Shown here one piece after another: positions 1 through 9,358 of a stretch of DNA of 64,000 nucleotides. Both the position numbers and the translations under genes were made by a program. Source of the stretch: Sediminibacillus terrae (GTDB taxonomy: Bacteria > Bacillota > Bacilli > Bacillales > Amphibacillaceae). The notes under the pieces are model-generated. The model was not told the DNA's origin. It did no database searches and was given only the letters and a program-made list of their open reading frames with translations. Location of the stretch: positions 496,001 to 560,000 of the forward strand of contig NZ_VZDQ01000021.1 of NCBI RefSeq assembly GCF_009602435.1. Reading direction: 5' to 3'. Numbering within the stretch: the stretch's first letter is position 1; each line of letters starts with the position of its first letter.

Positions 1-292
1 TATCATACCTTGTAATTCTTGTGGACAGTAAAATATTCAGAAAACGCTTACAATTCTGAGTTTATCTTCCCTCTTGATGCCAGAAGAGATTGAGACAAAC
101 CATAAATCTTTTCATTAGAACTGAATGATACAGGATAGGATCCATAAAAAAACTTCCGCTGTCTGTGAAAGATGGCAAGCATACAACTCAGACAAGGCAT
201 TTCGCTTCCACTATATCGGTCATAAAATCCACCAAAGTACTCATCAAAAAACAGCCTGAAAGGAAGACTATTCAGCAACCTTATCTTATAGG

Positions 293-346
293 AAAAAAAC
301 CGAACAAATTCGAATCATTAAGATTTCGAATTTTGTCCGGTTTTTC
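293..346 (-). terminator. Rho-independent terminator downstream of cheR
   Basis: Read on the minus strand, a hairpin with arms built on CCGGACAAAATTCGAA and TTCGAATTTGTTCGG is followed by a run of seven T. It lies about 45 bases after the cheR stop. Positions 1-290 contain no gene I can support; open frames there have no ribosome binding site and no recognisable protein. Confidence 0.75.
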
Positions 347-390
347 CTTTGGTCCGCTATGCTTTTGTCCCAACTGCTCCGCCAGAACCG

Positions 391-1161
391 TTACTGCTTT
401 TGATAAAAGAAATTGTCGACGACCTGTAAACCGTATTGTTGGGGCTGAAAAATCTGCTCTGTACTGCCAACAAAAAACAAGCCATCCTTATTCAGTGAAT
501 TGCTGAAATTTTGATAAACAGTTTGTTTTGCTTCCTCGGTGAAATAAATTAACACATTTCTGCATACAATCAAATCCAGATTTTGTTCAAATCGATCAGA
601 CAGAAGATTATGCTTTTTAAATTGAACCAATCGCTTTATGGAATCGTCTACCCGGTACAAAGGTCCATCCTGATGGAAGTATTGTTTCTTCACTGCTTGT
701 GGAACTTCCTTCAACGACCTTTCCGGATAAATGCCTTTTCTCGCTCTTTCCAATACAGCTTCATCCAAGTCGGTTGCAAGAATGGAAATATTGGCAGGGT
801 CCATATATTGACTTAGAATCATGGCAATCGTGTAAGGCTCTTCCCCTGTCGAGCAAGCAGCACTCCAAACCTTGAGTTTTCTTTTCTTGTTCAAGAGAGA
901 CGGCAATAATTTTTTCTCTAAGACGTCCCATCTTGAATAGTTCCTGTAAAACTCTGAAACATTAATCGTGACCCTGTCCAGAAATTCCTTAAGCATCGTT
1001 TGATCTGCGGACATGGCATGATAATAGGAGACAAAATTATTAAAGCCTCGCTTCTCCCTTAGCGTGTTCAAACGTCTCTTCATCTGTACTTCTTTATAAA
1101 GATGTAAATCCAAACCGGTTTTCTTATGTATTAAAGCAGTGAACTCCTGATAGTCTGTCAT
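391..1161 (-). CDS. cheR: Chemotaxis protein methyltransferase CheR
   Basis: S-adenosylmethionine-dependent methylase that modifies glutamates on methyl-accepting chemotaxis receptors in the cytoplasm, setting adaptation. The 256-residue product has the usual length. It has the all-alpha N-terminal CheR domain (about 1-75) and a Rossmann SAM-binding domain with the motif WSAACSTGEEPYT near residue 100 and the CRNVLIYF motif near 200. AGGAGAAA stands 6-7 bases before the ATG. In B. subtilis cheR likewise follows ndk; here 450 bases with a degenerate repeat separate them, so cheR probably has its own promoter. No other chemotaxis gene is in the window. Confidence 0.95.
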   Translation of the reverse strand: MTDYQEFTALIHKKTGLDLHLYKEVQMKRRLNTLREKRGFNNFVSYYHAMSADQTMLKEFLDRVTINVSEFYRNYSRWDVLEKKLLPSLLNKKRKLKVWSAACSTGEEPYTIAMILSQYMDPANISILATDLDEAVLERARKGIYPERSLKEVPQAVKKQYFHQDGPLYRVDDSIKRLVQFKKHNLLSDRFEQNLDLIVCRNVLIYFTEEAKQTVYQNFSNSLNKDGLFFVGSTEQIFQPQQYGLQVVDNFFYQKQ

Positions 1162-1339
1162 TCAACTTTCTCCTCTTCTTCCACCCATGATAATTATTAT
1201 CCTAATGAAATTTAGTAGATAAGTAAACAAAAAATAGAAAATTTTACAGAAAAACCGGAAATTTCAGCGATGAAAGGTAGAAATATGAGCAATGAAAACG
1301 GACATATAGTGAAAATGAATGTGTAAATTCAGTCCGCAT

Positions 1340-1482
1340 TCATGGAGCGAGGGCAAGATGTGGAAACACCGCCAAGAACAGTACGAGTTGAATATCCCGC
1401 AAAAAAAGCGGTTGGTGCTTTCGGAGGAACAAGCTGAAGCAGTGCCCTTGGAGTGTGTAGTATCTTGCCATGGGGTTTTGAA
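1340..1482 (+). repeat. Degenerate copy of the long interspersed repeat (second half)
   Basis: The stretch matches, with many changes, the second half of the repeats at 35269 and 59188: AGAACAGTACGAGTTGAA corresponds to GGAACAGCACGAGCTGAA, and AGCTGAAGCAGTGCCC to AGCTGAAGCCGTGCCC. It is closer still to the inverted copy at 13898-14040, sharing CCCGC, a short loop, then GCGGTTGGTGCTTTC. This explains most of the 450-base gap between ndk and cheR; the rest shows nothing I recognise. Confidence 0.6.
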
Positions 1483-1517
1483 GCAAGCATCATATAACAG
1501 GGTAAGGGAAGTATCGT

Positions 1518-1546
1518 TTAAAAAACCGAGCGGATCCGCTCGGTTT
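1518..1546 (-). terminator. Terminator downstream of ndk
   Basis: Perfect palindrome AAAACCGAGCGGATCCGCTCGGTTTT. On the minus strand it ends in T-rich sequence and lies about 70 bases after the ndk stop. A conserved box (ATGCTTTTGTCCCGGC, 1561-1576) sits between the stop and the hairpin; see findings. Confidence 0.8.
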
Positions 1547-1614
1547 TGGATTTACAGGCCATGCTTTTGTCCCGGCTACTTTTCGTTATTACTCGATCAG
1601 TTCTGCGAGTCAAA

Positions 1615-2061
1615 CTAATACAACCAGCTTTTATTAATTTTTTCATATTGTAATAGTTCCCGTTCCTCGAAAAACAAATTGATTTCACGTTCGGCGCTTT
1701 CAGGAGAATCCGAACCATGGATGATATTTTTACCGACCGTAACCCCGTAATCTCCTCTGATTGTCCCAGGTAATGCTTCTTGCGGGTTCGTCTTTCCCAT
1801 CATTTGCCGGGCCGCAGAGATCACTTCATCGCCTTCCCACACCATCGCAAATACAGGAGATGATGTGATGAAGGAAACCAGTTCATCGTAAAACGGTTTT
1901 CCCTTGTGTTCTCCATAATGCTCTCCGGCTAACTCTTCACTGATTTGCATTAATTTCGCAGCCTTCAATTGATAACCTTTCTTTTCAAACCTTTCGACAA
2001 TGGCGCCGATTAAATTTCGCTGTACTCCATCAGGTTTAACCATAACAAAAGTTTTTTCCAT
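1615..2061 (-). CDS. ndk: Nucleoside diphosphate kinase
   Basis: Transfers the gamma phosphate of ATP to nucleoside diphosphates through a phosphohistidine, balancing the NTP and dNTP pools. The start is taken at the internal ATG giving [12 protein letters not shown], because GAGGTGG lies 6 bases before it and the resulting 148 residues equal the family length; the longer open frame adds 21 unrelated residues. The catalytic histidine is in NIIHGSDS, near residue 115, and the KPDGVQR nucleotide-binding motif is at the N terminus. It lies downstream of hepT in the same orientation, 88 bases away, as in B. subtilis. Confidence 0.97.
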   Translation of the reverse strand: MEKTFVMVKPDGVQRNLIGAIVERFEKKGYQLKAAKLMQISEELAGEHYGEHKGKPFYDELVSFITSSPVFAMVWEGDEVISAARQMMGKTNPQEALPGTIRGDYGVTVGKNIIHGSDSPESAEREINLFFEERELLQYEKINKSWLY

Positions 2062-2149
2062 TACTTCCACCTCTTCGCGATAATTTGGTATGTATGAAAG
2101 CGCTAACCTAGTAAAGTCTATCAAATTATTGCAAAAATTACAATCGCAA

Positions 2150-3121
2150 TTAAGATTTCCGCTTGCCGATATATTTTGCTATATCCTTCAGCGTCTGCTT
2201 GGCTTTGATATCCGGAAGTTCATCAAGTGATTGATAGGCTTTCCTTAAATATTTCTCACTCAACTCATACGACTTATCAATGGCTCCTGAAGCTTTGATC
2301 CTTTCGATAAACGGGCGTATGTCATGATTGGTCAATCTTGAAGGGTCATCAAACAAGGTTGTCAAATCTGACCGGAAAACCGGATTTTCCATCGCATAAA
2401 ACACCGGCAAGGTGAGGTTTCCTTGCAGCAGATCGCTGCCAGCTGGCTTTCCAAGCTCTTTTTCTGTTGCAGTGAAATCAAGTATGTCATCGATAATCTG
2501 ATAGGACATACCAATGTTGTATCCATAGCGATAAAGTGCTTTTTCATAGTGTTCCGGAACTTCTGCCGCGATGGCGCCGAGCCGGCAGCTTGAAGAAATC
2601 AATAACGCGGTCTTTCGCTTGATCCGGCGCAAATAATTCCGCACGTTCTGGTTCACGACATATTTATCTCGTATTTGTTCAACCTCTCCTATGCATAGTT
2701 CCACAATCGTTTCAGATAGCTGCTTATGAGCACGGGGTTTTTCCAAAGAGGTCAAATATTCGAGCGAACGGGCGAAAATATAGTCGCCTGTGTACATAGC
2801 CACGCGGTTATCCCACCTTGCTTTAACGGTCGGCTCCCCCCGGCGCAATTCAGATTCATCGATAACATCGTCATGGACAAGAGAGGCCATATGTATTAAT
2901 TCCATCGAAACGGCGATCGTCTTCATTCGCTCGATATCATAGTTCCCGAATTTAGCGGCCAACAATACGAATACAGGGCGGAGACGTTTACCCCCGGCCT
3001 GTAATAACTGCTGGGATGCATCCCTCAGAACAGGATGTTTAGCGTGGATGGTCTTGTCGAGAGCTTTTTCGATTTGATCCAAATCTTGTTTTAAATAAGA
3101 ATAGGTCATTGCTAATTTCAT
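2150..3121 (-). CDS. hepT: Heptaprenyl diphosphate synthase component II
   Basis: Catalytic subunit of the two-component enzyme that extends farnesyl diphosphate to heptaprenyl diphosphate, the side chain of menaquinone-7. Both aspartate-rich trans-prenyltransferase motifs are present: DDVIDESE near residue 85 and DDILDF near 212, plus the GGKRLRP motif near 45. The start at the fourth codon of the open frame ([10 protein letters not shown]) is preferred because AAAGGTGA is 5 bases upstream. 323 residues is typical. It follows menG by 16 bases; component I (hepS) is upstream of menG, so the three form an operon. Confidence 0.95.
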   Translation of the reverse strand: MKLAMTYSYLKQDLDQIEKALDKTIHAKHPVLRDASQQLLQAGGKRLRPVFVLLAAKFGNYDIERMKTIAVSMELIHMASLVHDDVIDESELRRGEPTVKARWDNRVAMYTGDYIFARSLEYLTSLEKPRAHKQLSETIVELCIGEVEQIRDKYVVNQNVRNYLRRIKRKTALLISSSCRLGAIAAEVPEHYEKALYRYGYNIGMSYQIIDDILDFTATEKELGKPAGSDLLQGNLTLPVFYAMENPVFRSDLTTLFDDPSRLTNHDIRPFIERIKASGAIDKSYELSEKYLRKAYQSLDELPDIKAKQTLKDIAKYIGKRKS

Positions 3122-3137
3122 GTTGGTCACCTTTGCA

Positions 3138-3854
3138 TTAAGTTTGAGATGGCTTTTCTCCCATATGCATAGCGGCTACTCCACCTGTATAGCCTTTCAT
3201 TTGCACATTGGTCATACCAGAATCCAGAAACATGGTCCGCAGTTCCTGTTTTCCCGGAAAATCTTTTGCTGATTCATGAAGCCAGGAGTACTCATCATAG
3301 CTTTTGGCAAACATCCTGCCGAACAATGGCATGATAAAGCGGAAATAAAAATAATAGACTTGCCGGAATCCAGGTGCAGTGGGTTGTGATGTTTCCAGGC
3401 AAACCACCTTGCCGCCAGGCTTCACAACTCTCGTCATCTCTTTCAGCACTTGCATGTAGTCCGGGACATTGCGCAAACCAAAACCGATTGTTACAAAGTC
3501 AAAGCTGTTATCGTCAAAAGGAAGCTCCATGGCATTTCCGTGAACAAATTCCAATTGCTCGATACGTTGTTCCTGTTGTTTAGTCCGGCCGACTGACAAC
3601 ATGTTTTTGCTGAAATCCAAACCGACAACTTTGCCCGATGTTCCTACAGCGTCGGCCAAAGCCAAGGACCAATCTCCCGTACCGCAACAGACATCCAGTG
3701 CTGAGTCTCCTTTTCGGACATCCATCCGCTTCATAACATCCTTCCGCCATGCTTTGTGCCTTTGAAAAGAAATGATGGAATTCATGACATCATAACGGTT
3801 ATATATTTTTTCAAAAACGTGGTGAACACGCTCTTCTTTTGTTTGTTGATTCAT
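3138..3854 (-). CDS. menG: Demethylmenaquinone methyltransferase
   Basis: C-methylates demethylmenaquinone with SAM, the last step of menaquinone synthesis. The 238-residue product has the UbiE/MenG pattern: [13 protein letters not shown] at the N terminus, the SAM loop [11 protein letters not shown] near residue 55, and GFGLRNVPD near 118. ATG at 3854 ([14 protein letters not shown]) fits the family N terminus better than the TTG nine bases upstream, although that TTG overlaps the hepS stop. It lies between hepS and hepT as in B. subtilis (menH), coupling head-group methylation to side-chain synthesis. Confidence 0.94.
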   Translation of the reverse strand: MNQQTKEERVHHVFEKIYNRYDVMNSIISFQRHKAWRKDVMKRMDVRKGDSALDVCCGTGDWSLALADAVGTSGKVVGLDFSKNMLSVGRTKQQEQRIEQLEFVHGNAMELPFDDNSFDFVTIGFGLRNVPDYMQVLKEMTRVVKPGGKVVCLETSQPTAPGFRQVYYFYFRFIMPLFGRMFAKSYDEYSWLHESAKDFPGKQELRTMFLDSGMTNVQMKGYTGGVAAMHMGEKPSQT

Positions 3855-3859
3855 TGCGG

Positions 3860-4660
3860 TCAACCTTCCTCCACAATTTGTGAATTGTTTCCCAAATATT
3901 CGTAAATGATTTTATTCGTATATGTTTTCAATGACTGAAAGTGGACCGGAAGCTGGGACAGTGTTTCTTCCACTCTGGAAAAACTCAGCTGGATGAATTG
4001 CTCGACCGTATTGACGATTTGATTATAGTGAACATTGTGTGCAGGCCCTTTAGTCAACAAGTCGAAAACAGGTGAATGTTCCTGTTGAAGATAACTATGT
4101 TTTTCCTTTATCAGCTTTCTCGTCAGGAGCCAATTACTCGTAAATTCATTGACCGCAGAGCGTTCAAAATATTCAGCTACACGCCGGATCAGCAATGACT
4201 CAATTTGCTTCAAGGCATCCATGAATTCCTCAATCGATTCAAATTCTTTATAATAGACTGTCATCTTGAGTTCATTGATTTCTTTAATTGCAGATGCCAG
4301 AGTGTGAATCATCGCTATATCATCAAGCTGGGATAAAAAATAATAATATAAACCGCTGAAATAATCGCCGGCAAGGACTGTGAGCTGCCTTTGCTTCTTC
4401 GTGTGGTCGGTTTCGTTTCTTTCCTCATGCTTGGCCACCAAATCATGTGTGTCCAATGCTATTTGGACTAACATGACAGTTATTATGTAATTTTTCTTCT
4501 TTGTCTCCGAATATGTAGTGTTTTTGACGATAGAGGAAAGAATATATAATTTATCTTCATCGATGACGGGCTTTTGAATATACTTCTCCAAATAGGAATG
4601 TTGTATCTTCTTTTCAATCGCTTCTTTTATTTCCCCAAGCGGCATATTCGATATTTTCAA
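3860..4660 (-). CDS. hepS: Heptaprenyl diphosphate synthase component I
   Basis: Non-catalytic partner of HepT needed for heptaprenyl diphosphate synthesis. Recognised by KPVIDEDKL near residue 30, [20 protein letters not shown] near 100 and [11 protein letters not shown] just after. An open frame extends to 4720, but a likely TTG start at 4660 has GGGTGATC just upstream and places the HSYL motif at the position of HPYL in the B. subtilis protein; a -10-like TATACT lies near 4700, inside the longer frame. In B. subtilis folE and mtrB precede hepS; here hbs is the next gene. The exact start is uncertain. Confidence 0.85.
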   Translation of the reverse strand: MKISNMPLGEIKEAIEKKIQHSYLEKYIQKPVIDEDKLYILSSIVKNTTYSETKKKNYIITVMLVQIALDTHDLVAKHEERNETDHTKKQRQLTVLAGDYFSGLYYYFLSQLDDIAMIHTLASAIKEINELKMTVYYKEFESIEEFMDALKQIESLLIRRVAEYFERSAVNEFTSNWLLTRKLIKEKHSYLQQEHSPVFDLLTKGPAHNVHYNQIVNTVEQFIQLSFSRVEETLSQLPVHFQSLKTYTNKIIYEYLGNNSQIVEEG

Positions 4661-4795
4661 AGTGATCACCCAAGCCCTTTCATGCATATTCCCAATCTTG
4701 TCTAATCTATAGTATAACATAACTCCAGCAGGTTATCGCCTAAAGTACCTCGGCAATTTGTCTGAGATGGAAGGGCAAGTGCAGGAGAAAATTGA

Positions 4796-4828
4796 CAAAA
4801 ATAAAAAGGGTGCTTAAATCGCACCCAT
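4796..4828 (-). terminator. Terminator downstream of hbs
   Basis: On the minus strand GGGTGC, a short loop and GCACCC are followed by TTTTTATTTTT, starting about 18 bases after the hbs stop. Confidence 0.85.
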
Positions 4829-4843
4829 TTGCCCTTATGTAAA

Positions 4844-5116
4844 TTATTTTACATTATCTTTCAGGGCTTTACCCGGTTTGAAAGCCGGAACCTTGCTTGC
4901 AGGGATTTCAATTTCATCACCTGTTTGAGGGTTGCGTCCTTTACGTGCAGCACGTTCGCGCACCTCGAAGTTTCCGAAACCAATCAGTTGTACTTTCTCA
5001 CCGTCTTTAAGTGAATCCATGATAGATTCAAAAACTGCATCAACAGCTTTTGTAGCATCTTTTTTAGAAAGATCGCTTTTTTCTGCGACTGTGTTAATTA
5101 GTTCAGTTTTGTTCAT
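4844..5116 (-). CDS. hbs: DNA-binding protein HU
   Basis: Small dimeric nucleoid protein that bends DNA. The 90-residue product starts [14 protein letters not shown] and contains [21 protein letters not shown], the beta-arm signature, and ends with the [10 protein letters not shown] helix. ATG at 5116 is chosen over the GTG three codons earlier since GGAGGTG sits 6 bases upstream. It lies between spoIVA and hepS, the B. subtilis position. The 430 bases between it and spoIVA are AT-rich and show no further gene, only the spoIVA terminator at 5521. Confidence 0.97.
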   Translation of the reverse strand: MNKTELINTVAEKSDLSKKDATKAVDAVFESIMDSLKDGEKVQLIGFGNFEVRERAARKGRNPQTGDEIEIPASKVPAFKPGKALKDNVK

Positions 5117-5520
5117 GACATTCACCTCCTCCCAATGTTTACTTACCTGTTTCGAACAATGAAGTCATACTTCCATTTGTTCACAATAATTAAGTATTTT
5201 ATACCTCCGTCATCTGTTAAAAAGATGACATGGCTTATAATAAACGAGTTTTAGAGGAAATTCAACAAAAAACAGCAACTTTATTCAATTTTTGTGCGCA
5301 TTTCCTTTATTTATTAAGCCCGGGCATATTTGGATAGTATCACAGTTGAATACTGTCAGCAAGCAGTTTTATGGCTATTGAAGAAAAAAATCAAAAAATA
5401 GATGAAATTTGTTGCAATTTAAAGCAATAAATTCTCATCAGGTTTCCTTTTGGATGTATGAAGAAGTTTCTTATCTCAGCCGCTTTTTCCTGATTAGACA
5501 TTTTTCGCCCTGAGCATACA

Positions 5521-5546
5521 AAAAAGCGGCCTTGAGCAAGCCGCTA
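5521..5546 (-). terminator. Terminator at the end of spoIVA
   Basis: GCGGCTTG, a tetraloop-sized gap and CAAGGCCGC followed by TTTTTTG on the minus strand; the first arm begins at the spoIVA stop codon. Confidence 0.85.
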
Positions 5547-7022
5547 AAGAATGATTGCTATTAGTCCGCCGGAACCTTCATTGATGATCCGTTCCAGCGT
5601 TTCTTTTAATTTATACCGGGCATTCTCCGGCATAAGGGACAACTTCGCTTGTATTCCCTCTCGGACAATAGAGCTCAGTGATCTTCCGAAGATGTCCGAT
5701 TCCCAAATAGACAAAGGGTCTTCCTCGAAATCCTGCATGAGATAACGTACCAATTCCTCGCTTTGTTTTTCTGTTCCGATGATTGGGGCAAACTCTGATT
5801 CTACATCTACCTTGATCATGTGGATGGATGGCGCAACAGCTTTTAGTCTTACACCGAAACGGGAACCCTGTCGGATGATTTCCGGTTCATCAAGCACCAT
5901 ATCTTGCAGGGTCGGAGCCGCAACACCATACCCGGTTTGTTTGACCATTTGCAGGGCTTCTGCAACCTGATCGTATTCCCGCTTGGCATTGGCGAAATCC
6001 TGCATCAATTGCAAGAGATGGTCCTTTCCTCTGATTTCCTCGCCAACAATTTCTTTTAACACCTGGTCATACAAGTAATCCGGGGCCTGCAAATCGATTT
6101 CTGCTACCCCTTCGCCCATTTCCATTCCTGCCAACTTCGCTTCGTCGATATAGTCATATTCACTGAAATTCCCGACAACTCGGTCGACATCCCTCAATCT
6201 TTTGATATCCCTGACTGTTTCCTGTATAGCTGATTGGTAATTTTCCCGTAGCCAGTGTTCTTCATTCAATACCATCACCCAGCTCGGAAGGTTGACATTG
6301 ACTTCAAGTACAGGAAATTCATACAGAGCTTCGCGCAGCACATTATACACATCGTGCTCTTCCATGCTCTCCACACTCATTGCCAAAACCGGTATATCAT
6401 ATTTTTCGGTTAATTCCTGTCGCAATAGTTCTGTATCCTGCTTATATGGCTGGACAGAGTTGATGACCATGATAAACGGTTTGCCTACTTCTTTTAATTC
6501 TTCCACTACTCTCGCTTCAGACTCTAAATAATCTTCACGGGGAATTTCACCAATCGTTCCGTCGGTAGTGACGACTACACCGATAGTTGAATGTTCTTGA
6601 ATGACTTTTCTGGTACCGATTTCGGCCGCATCATGAAACGGAATCGGCTCCTCATACCAAGGTGTGTTGATCATTCGCGGGCCATTCTCGTCTTCAAAAC
6701 CTTTGGCTCCCTTGACCGTATATCCGACGCAATCGACGACCCGGACATTCACATCAAGACCTTCATCCACTTGGATGGACACAGCCTGATTCGGTACAAA
6801 CTTAGGTTCGGTTGTCATAATGGTTTTCCCTGCCGCGCTTTGCGGCAATTCATCCTGTGCCCTTGCCCTTTCCCCTTCATCCTGGATGTTCGGCAAAACG
6901 ACGAGTTCCATAAACTTTTTGATGAAGGTCGACTTACCTGTACGTACAGCACCCACTACTCCCAGGTAAATATCTCCATTGGTCCGTTTCGAGATATCCT
7001 TAAAAATATCTACTCTTTCCAA
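5544..7022 (-). CDS. spoIVA: Stage IV sporulation protein A, spore coat morphogenetic ATPase
   Basis: Mother-cell ATPase that polymerises on the outer forespore membrane to form the basal coat layer. The 492-residue product matches the family length exactly if translation starts at TTG 7022 (MERVDIFKDISKRT), which has GGGAGGGG 6 bases upstream; the open frame runs 17 codons further without a site. The Walker A motif GAVRTGKS is at residues 24-31, and the C terminus ends GLIAIIL, the SpoVM/membrane-proximal end. Likely transcribed by sigma-E (see promoter at 7077-7107). It is monocistronic between two terminators. Confidence 0.97.
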   Translation of the reverse strand: MERVDIFKDISKRTNGDIYLGVVGAVRTGKSTFIKKFMELVVLPNIQDEGERARAQDELPQSAAGKTIMTTEPKFVPNQAVSIQVDEGLDVNVRVVDCVGYTVKGAKGFEDENGPRMINTPWYEEPIPFHDAAEIGTRKVIQEHSTIGVVVTTDGTIGEIPREDYLESEARVVEELKEVGKPFIMVINSVQPYKQDTELLRQELTEKYDIPVLAMSVESMEEHDVYNVLREALYEFPVLEVNVNLPSWVMVLNEEHWLRENYQSAIQETVRDIKRLRDVDRVVGNFSEYDYIDEAKLAGMEMGEGVAEIDLQAPDYLYDQVLKEIVGEEIRGKDHLLQLMQDFANAKREYDQVAEALQMVKQTGYGVAAPTLQDMVLDEPEIIRQGSRFGVRLKAVAPSIHMIKVDVESEFAPIIGTEKQSEELVRYLMQDFEEDPLSIWESDIFGRSLSSIVREGIQAKLSLMPENARYKLKETLERIINEGSGGLIAIIL

Positions 7023-7076
7023 AAAATCCCCTCCCGGTCTACTTCGCCATAGAACGTTACGAATCTTTGACATTTA

Positions 7077-7107
7077 AATTCTATGACGTTGTCCTATCAA
7101 AATATGA
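7077..7107 (-). promoter_or_regulatory. Possible sigma-E promoter of spoIVA
   Basis: On the minus strand an ATATT-type -35 (7101-7105) and a CATAGAATT -10 (7077-7085; sigma-E prefers CATACAnT) stand about 55 bases before the TTG start. Position and role of the gene support it; the -10 has mismatches. Confidence 0.45.
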
Positions 7108-7342
7108 CTTGTTTAATTGAAAAAGTTGAAAATAAAAAGAAAGGAAAGCGCAAGGGATGGTTGCAGACATTTCTCTCGACTGAAGGCCAAACAATTTATC
7201 AGATAAAAACACTCGGCCTCGTCCTCCAAGCTTCTGATCAATCCTCACAACAACGCTGGGCAGGCTGGTGACATGGATGCTTGCAAAATAAATGTCGCTG
7301 CCTTACACAGCCACGAAGTTGCTGCCTCCTTTATGTAACATA

Positions 7343-7380
7343 CAAAATCCCTTGCCACATTATATGCAGCAAGGGATAAA
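7343..7380 (-). terminator. Terminator downstream of yphF
   Basis: CCCTTGC and GCAAGGG arms around a 13-base loop, followed by ATTTTGT on the minus strand. The remainder of the 370-base gap between spoIVA and yphF (7110-7340) has no supported gene. Confidence 0.75.
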
Positions 7381-7396
7381 GTATTCGAAGACAGTT

Positions 7397-8128
7397 TCAC
7401 TCCGCAGTCGTTAATTCAGTTGCGAACACAGGCTCTTCTCCTTCAATCGTGTATGGTAGCGAATAAGCCGGAACGAAAGGCTTGTTCTCGGGCAGAATAT
7501 AGCGTATATCCTCCCCATTTTCATAGTTATGTTCATACGATTTCATCGCTTCATACAGATCCGGGCGGTAATCGACATATACTTCTCCGTCTACGTCCAT
7601 CACGAGAGACAGATTCTTCTGTGAATAAGGACTTTGAATCTGCGGGGTTTCCTCCAGGCCAATTTTATCATAATTGATTTGGTATATCCCATCGGCTATC
7701 TGTTCGCCAAACGGAGGATACAGATGTTCATCACGATACAAATCGACTTGCCTCCTGACAGTCCGTACCTGCTGGGCAATTCGCAAATCGATAAGTTTGA
7801 CCTCTGGATTTTCTTCCGGATTAATCAACACATACTGATAAATGCCGCCATTTTCGAAAGCTGTTCCAGGAATACTGGAGATATATCCTCCTTGTTTTAG
7901 GGCGGTGAAATCGAGCAGGTATTTCTGAAAAATCGGGGTATCACTCGGTTTTGTTTTTATTGGGACAAGCCCATTGTTATCTTCTCTATACTGCGTGACA
8001 GCATGCTGGATCGTTTCAAGTTGCACCTCATTGGGCACTTGATTCTTCGTAAGTTGATCATTTGGATACAAGCAGCCGCTAAGTAAAAGCGTCATAACCA
8101 TCAAGCCTACAGCCATGAACCATTTCAT
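7397..8128 (-). CDS. yphF: YphF-like lipoprotein
   Basis: Predicted membrane-anchored lipoprotein of unknown function: residues 1-19 form a lipoprotein signal peptide with lipobox LLSGC, and the remaining about 224 residues are a soluble extracellular or intermembrane domain. GGAGG stands 7 bases before the ATG. The assignment rests on length and on the conserved neighbourhood yphE-yphF-spoIVA known from B. subtilis. No catalytic motif is visible. Its place between sporulation genes suggests a sporulation-related role, which is inference. Confidence 0.8.
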   Translation of the reverse strand: MKWFMAVGLMVMTLLLSGCLYPNDQLTKNQVPNEVQLETIQHAVTQYREDNNGLVPIKTKPSDTPIFQKYLLDFTALKQGGYISSIPGTAFENGGIYQYVLINPEENPEVKLIDLRIAQQVRTVRRQVDLYRDEHLYPPFGEQIADGIYQINYDKIGLEETPQIQSPYSQKNLSLVMDVDGEVYVDYRPDLYEAMKSYEHNYENGEDIRYILPENKPFVPAYSLPYTIEGEEPVFATELTTAE

Positions 8129-8190
8129 TTCTAAATCCTCCTAAACAGCAAAGCGCTAAAATAGCTGAGACGCTCTGTTTCCTTATTCAA

Positions 8191-8388
8191 TCAGCCAGTC
8201 GGCCCGCTAAAGACAATATAAAAAATAATCAATCCGCCGACAATTAAAAATATATAAGCAAGAAGGGCCACAATGCCGGCCAAAACACCCTTCAGTTTAT
8301 ATCTACTAAGTAAAATCAGACCAATAGCCAAAAACAAAAAAATAATTCCACCGAAGGAAATATACATATTCAACATGGATTCTGACAA
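8191..8388 (-). CDS. yphE: YphE-like small membrane protein (DUF2768)
   Basis: 65-residue protein with two hydrophobic segments (about 8-28 and 37-60) separated by a basic turn SRYKLKG, ending IVFSGPTG. Start chosen at TTG 8388 (MSESMLNMYISFGG), as GAGGAG is 8 bases upstream and the YISF start of the first helix then sits near the N terminus as in the family. It precedes yphF by 62 bases, probably in one transcript. Function unknown. Confidence 0.78.
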   Translation of the reverse strand: MSESMLNMYISFGGIIFLFLAIGLILLSRYKLKGVLAGIVALLAYIFLIVGGLIIFYIVFSGPTG

Positions 8389-8555
8389 AATTCCCACTCC
8401 TCTTCATACATTCGGACAAGACAAATATGCATTAGATATTATAACATAATCCATTTTCAGCAGTTATGTAAAAAAGTAAAAATTTTTGGTTCTCTGTCAA
8501 ATGTGGTGATGTGATTCTTCTTCCACCCTCTCTTTATCTAAAGGCTCATTCTAAA

Positions 8556-8700
8556 AAAGCCATTTTACTCAGACTGCAGAGGAAAAAATCGCTTTCCTTG
8601 AACGAACACCCGAGCCTCCTGGCAAAGCCCGCTGCGGGGTCTCGTCCGCCCGTTTTTCCGCGGGAGTCTCGCTTATTTCCTCTGCTACGCTATTTCGCTC
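8556..8700 (+). repeat. Diverged copy of the long interspersed repeat (first half)
   Basis: Shares, in order, CGCTTTCC, GAGCCTCCT, CTGCGGGGTCTCG, CCGCGGGAGTCTC and a TATTTCCTCTGCTACGC tail with the first half of the repeats at 35269 and 59188. It occupies part of the 650-base gap between yphE and spoVIF. Confidence 0.65.
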
Positions 8701-8749
8701 TATAGATCCATTTCAACCGCTTGCTGCCATGAAATTTTAAGCTTTAATC

Positions 8750-8844
8750 GTTGGTGTCAGCAACTTTAGGGGAACAAAGAGAGAGAAAATGGGTGCATTT
8801 CTTTGCGCCATACAGGAACACCCATCACGACAGCGGACACCAAC
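8750..8844. repeat. Nested inverted repeats in an intergenic region
   Basis: Outer arms GTTGGTGTC (8750-8758) and GACACCAAC (8836-8844) are perfect complements and enclose an inner pair ATGGGTG (8789-8795) and CACCCAT (8819-8825). The whole 95-base unit could fold as a long stem-loop. No reading frame covers it. Confidence 0.5.
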
Positions 8845-8903
8845 ACATTCAGTATAGAGCCAAATTTTTGCTGGCAAAAATGTACTTAACCCTGAAAAAA
8901 CAC

Positions 8904-8940
8904 AAAAAACCGAGGTAGAAGGGGCAGATCTACCTCGGTG
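8904..8940 (-). terminator. Terminator downstream of spoVIF
   Basis: ACCGAGGTAGA and TCTACCTCGGT arms with an 8-11 base loop, then TTTTTTGTGTTTTTT on the minus strand; about 100 bases after the spoVIF stop. Confidence 0.88.
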
Positions 8941-9039
8941 CGACTAAATAATACCCATTGCGGCTCTAAAATGAATGCTTGTGCGATTTATATTATGCGA
9001 GCCTTATCCACTTTGTATCATCACTTTGCCCAGTGTCTG

Positions 9040-9300
9040 CTACTTTTTAAACAGCTTCCCAAGCGAGTTCATATCAGCTGGCATTTTGTTGCCTGTAATA
9101 GACTTGACGATTTTATCCTCTTTTTCTTTCGAAATAGGCTTATCTGCCATTTTGGCTAATTGCTTGACCAGCCTTCGAACCGTTTTTTCATCTGAAAAGT
9201 CCGCGTTTTTCACAGATTCTGCCACTTTGAAAATTTGATCAGGCTTGATATTGGAATTTTTCTGGATCTGGTCAAACATATTTTTTTGAAAGTCGCTCAC
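9040..9300 (-). CDS. spoVIF: Stage VI sporulation protein F-like
   Basis: 86-residue helical protein of the small family to which B. subtilis SpoVIF belongs; that protein acts late in the mother cell in coat assembly. Recognised by FFKQI-like FQKNMFDQI at the N terminus, VAESVKNADFSDEKTVRRLV in the middle and the KPISKEKEDKIVKSI segment. GTG at 9300 is the likely start: GGAGG is 8 bases upstream, whereas the ATG two codons earlier overlaps that site. It is 58 bases downstream of gpsA, so read-through is possible. Confidence 0.75.
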   Translation of the reverse strand: MSDFQKNMFDQIQKNSNIKPDQIFKVAESVKNADFSDEKTVRRLVKQLAKMADKPISKEKEDKIVKSITGNKMPADMNSLGKLFKK

Positions 9301-9358
9301 GTTCATTCCTCCTTGCCTTCGTCTTCCCAACATTATATGCAAGGGGAGGAACAGCGTG

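Noticed and set aside
48-278. 76-residue minus-strand open frame, considered as a transposase fragment
   Set aside because: No DDE or HTH motif and no repeats at its ends; AT-rich intergenic sequence explains it.
165-506. 113-residue open frame on the plus strand over the start of the window
   Set aside because: It crosses a terminator and the cheR gene in antisense, lacks a ribosome binding site and resembles no protein.
7083-7271. 62-residue plus-strand frame upstream of spoIVA
   Set aside because: Begins inside the probable spoIVA promoter, no ribosome binding site, no recognisable fold.
8511-8705. 64-residue plus-strand open frame
   Set aside because: Lies wholly in the degenerate repeat copy; no ribosome binding site.
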